Part shown: piece after piece, positions 63,387 to 64,000 of the stretch
Layout: every line of letters begins with the position of its first letter
How positions within the stretch are numbered: the first letter of the stretch is position 1
NCBI RefSeq assembly: GCF_041261205.1
Contig: NZ_JBGCCH010000009.1
Span: forward strand, 62,001 to 126,000
DNA length: 64,000 nucleotides
Origin: Catenulispora sp. MAP5-51
GTDB taxonomy: Bacteria > Actinomycetota > Actinomycetes > Streptomycetales > Catenulisporaceae
Direction of reading: 5' to 3'
Position numbers and translations under genes: made by a program
Notes under the pieces: model-generated
Told to the model about the DNA's origin: nothing
The model's input: the letters and a program-made list of their open reading frames with translations, nothing else
The model's database searches: none

Positions 63387-63419
63387 TCTCTTTCATGGGC
63401 GGCGAGGCGTAACAAGGCG

Positions 63420-64000
63420 ATGGTCGCGACAGACGCTCCCACCCGAACCGGGCCGGGCCTGAACGGGCCTCCTGATCCGGAGCCCTCAGGCGTTCGAAGA
63501 CTCTGGTGTTCCGCCCGCTTCCAACGGCTCTGGAACACCCCCCAGGCCTCGTGGACACGTGTCGTCCTTCTGTTCTTCGCAGTCGCCACCATCACCCACC
63601 TTCCGGGCTTCAGCCGCACCTTCTGGAATCCCGACGAGGGTTTCCTGGCCACCCAGGCCCGCGCGCTGAACACCGAGAACGGGCAGTTCTACCAGATCAT
63701 CGTCGACCGCAAGCCGCCCCTGCTGCCGTACGTCTACGCCTGGGTGTTCCGGCTCGTCGGCGACCACGGCCTGTCCACGCTGGTGGTGATCCGGGCGCTG
63801 GCGATCTGCGTCCACGTCGTCACCGCGATCCTGATCACCCAGATCGCCAAGCGCCGCTTCGGCCGGCACGGCGTCTGGGCCGGGCTGCTGTACCTGCTCG
63901 GCTCGGCGGGCCTCGCGCCGGAGGACTCCCAGGCGGCCTCGTTCGAGGTCTTCATGCTGCCGTGGACCTGCGCGGCCTTCCTGCTCGCCGACAGCGCCCG
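63420..64000 (+). CDS. GT39/ArnT-like membrane glycosyltransferase, N-terminal part
   Basis: The gene runs off the right edge. The first 193 residues begin with a polar 45-residue segment, then a hydrophobic helix (RVVLLFFAVATITHLPGF) and FSRTFWNPDEGFLATQARALNTENGQFYQ (about 65-93), where DEGF stands at the position of the catalytic acidic motif of ArnT/PMT-like GT-C enzymes. KPPLLPYVYAWVFRLVGDHG and further helices follow. These enzymes use a lipid-linked sugar donor. Start ATG 63420 has AAGG only 2 bases upstream. A five-codon frame (63395-63412) precedes it. Confidence 0.8.
   Translation, partial: MVATDAPTRTGPGLNGPPDPEPSGVRRLWCSARFQRLWNTPQASWTRVVLLFFAVATITHLPGFSRTFWNPDEGFLATQARALNTENGQFYQIIVDRKPPLLPYVYAWVFRLVGDHGLSTLVVIRALAICVHVVTAILITQIAKRRFGRHGVWAGLLYLLGSAGLAPEDSQAASFEVFMLPWTCAAFLLADSA

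Noticed and set aside
63395-63412. Five-codon upstream frame (MGGEA) before the GT39-like gene
   Set aside because: No ribosome binding site precedes it. Likely chance, although it lies just before the true start.
1-64000. Search for tRNA, rRNA, CRISPR, insertion sequences and phage genes
   Set aside because: Nothing found. The sequences that looked like T-arm motifs (for example GGTTCGACC near 4277) belong to terminator hairpins.

Overview
This is a chromosomal segment of a very GC-rich actinobacterium. Codon third positions are almost all G or C, GTG starts are common, and Tat signal peptides are present. It also carries an HrdB-type principal sigma factor with a long Lys/Ala and acidic N-terminal arm, SepH, and an IdeR-type iron box. 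Gene order hrdB, parE, parC, DUF5998, phosphodiesterase, sulfurtransferase, sepH resembles the Streptomyces core chromosome. A relative such as Catenulispora is a plausible guess, but it cannot be fixed from the sequence alone. I found no tRNA, rRNA, CRISPR array, insertion sequence, prophage or integrase.

Layout. 0-4.3 kb: tail of a Na+/H+ antiporter, an NRAMP-family transporter with altered metal-site motifs read from an M-box magnesium riboswitch leader, a GNAT gene overlapping methionine aminopeptidase. 4.3-11 kb: a secreted esterase divergent from the phenylacetyl-CoA epoxygenase operon paaABCDE, which has a PaaR-like operator, then a flavohemoprotein. 11-22 kb: mixed metabolic genes (YihY membrane protein, AidB-like acyl-CoA dehydrogenase, pseudouridine catabolism pair), an ABC exporter pair, an SPFH protein with a NAD-kinase-like partner, and a divergent GntR regulator. 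22-40 kb: hrdB, a HigBA-type toxin-antitoxin pair with its own operator, parE, a P-loop/WD40 protein, a phosphatase pair, two tandem ABC ATPases without a permease, a LysR regulator and its neighbour, parC, DUF5998. 40-49 kb: phosphodiesterase, sulfurtransferase, an iron-regulated efeUO fusion plus efeB, an Eis-like acetyltransferase, sepH, a TRIC-type channel. 49.9-64 kb: a SigE-family sigma factor with membrane partner, an LCIB-type carbonic anhydrase homologue, aconitase behind a palindromic operator, a DUF1800/DUF1501 secreted pair, a second sigma factor with a duplicated-domain membrane partner, dxs, and the start of a GT39-like glycosyltransferase.

How they work together. Several compact regulatory circuits can be read directly: Mg2+ riboswitch to transporter, PaaR-like palindrome to paa operon, iron box to efeUOB, LysR palindrome to an NTF2-like enzyme, XRE palindrome to its toxin-antitoxin pair, and two sigma/membrane-partner modules. 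Many convergent gene ends share long perfect hairpins that probably stop transcription from both sides. The most unusual items are the riboswitch-controlled NRAMP with changed metal ligands, the EfeU-EfeO fusion, the parE-coupled P-loop/WD40 protein with a decamer of Gly/Ala pentapeptides, the SPFH/NAD-kinase-like pair, and a nested 99-nt inverted repeat between convergent genes.
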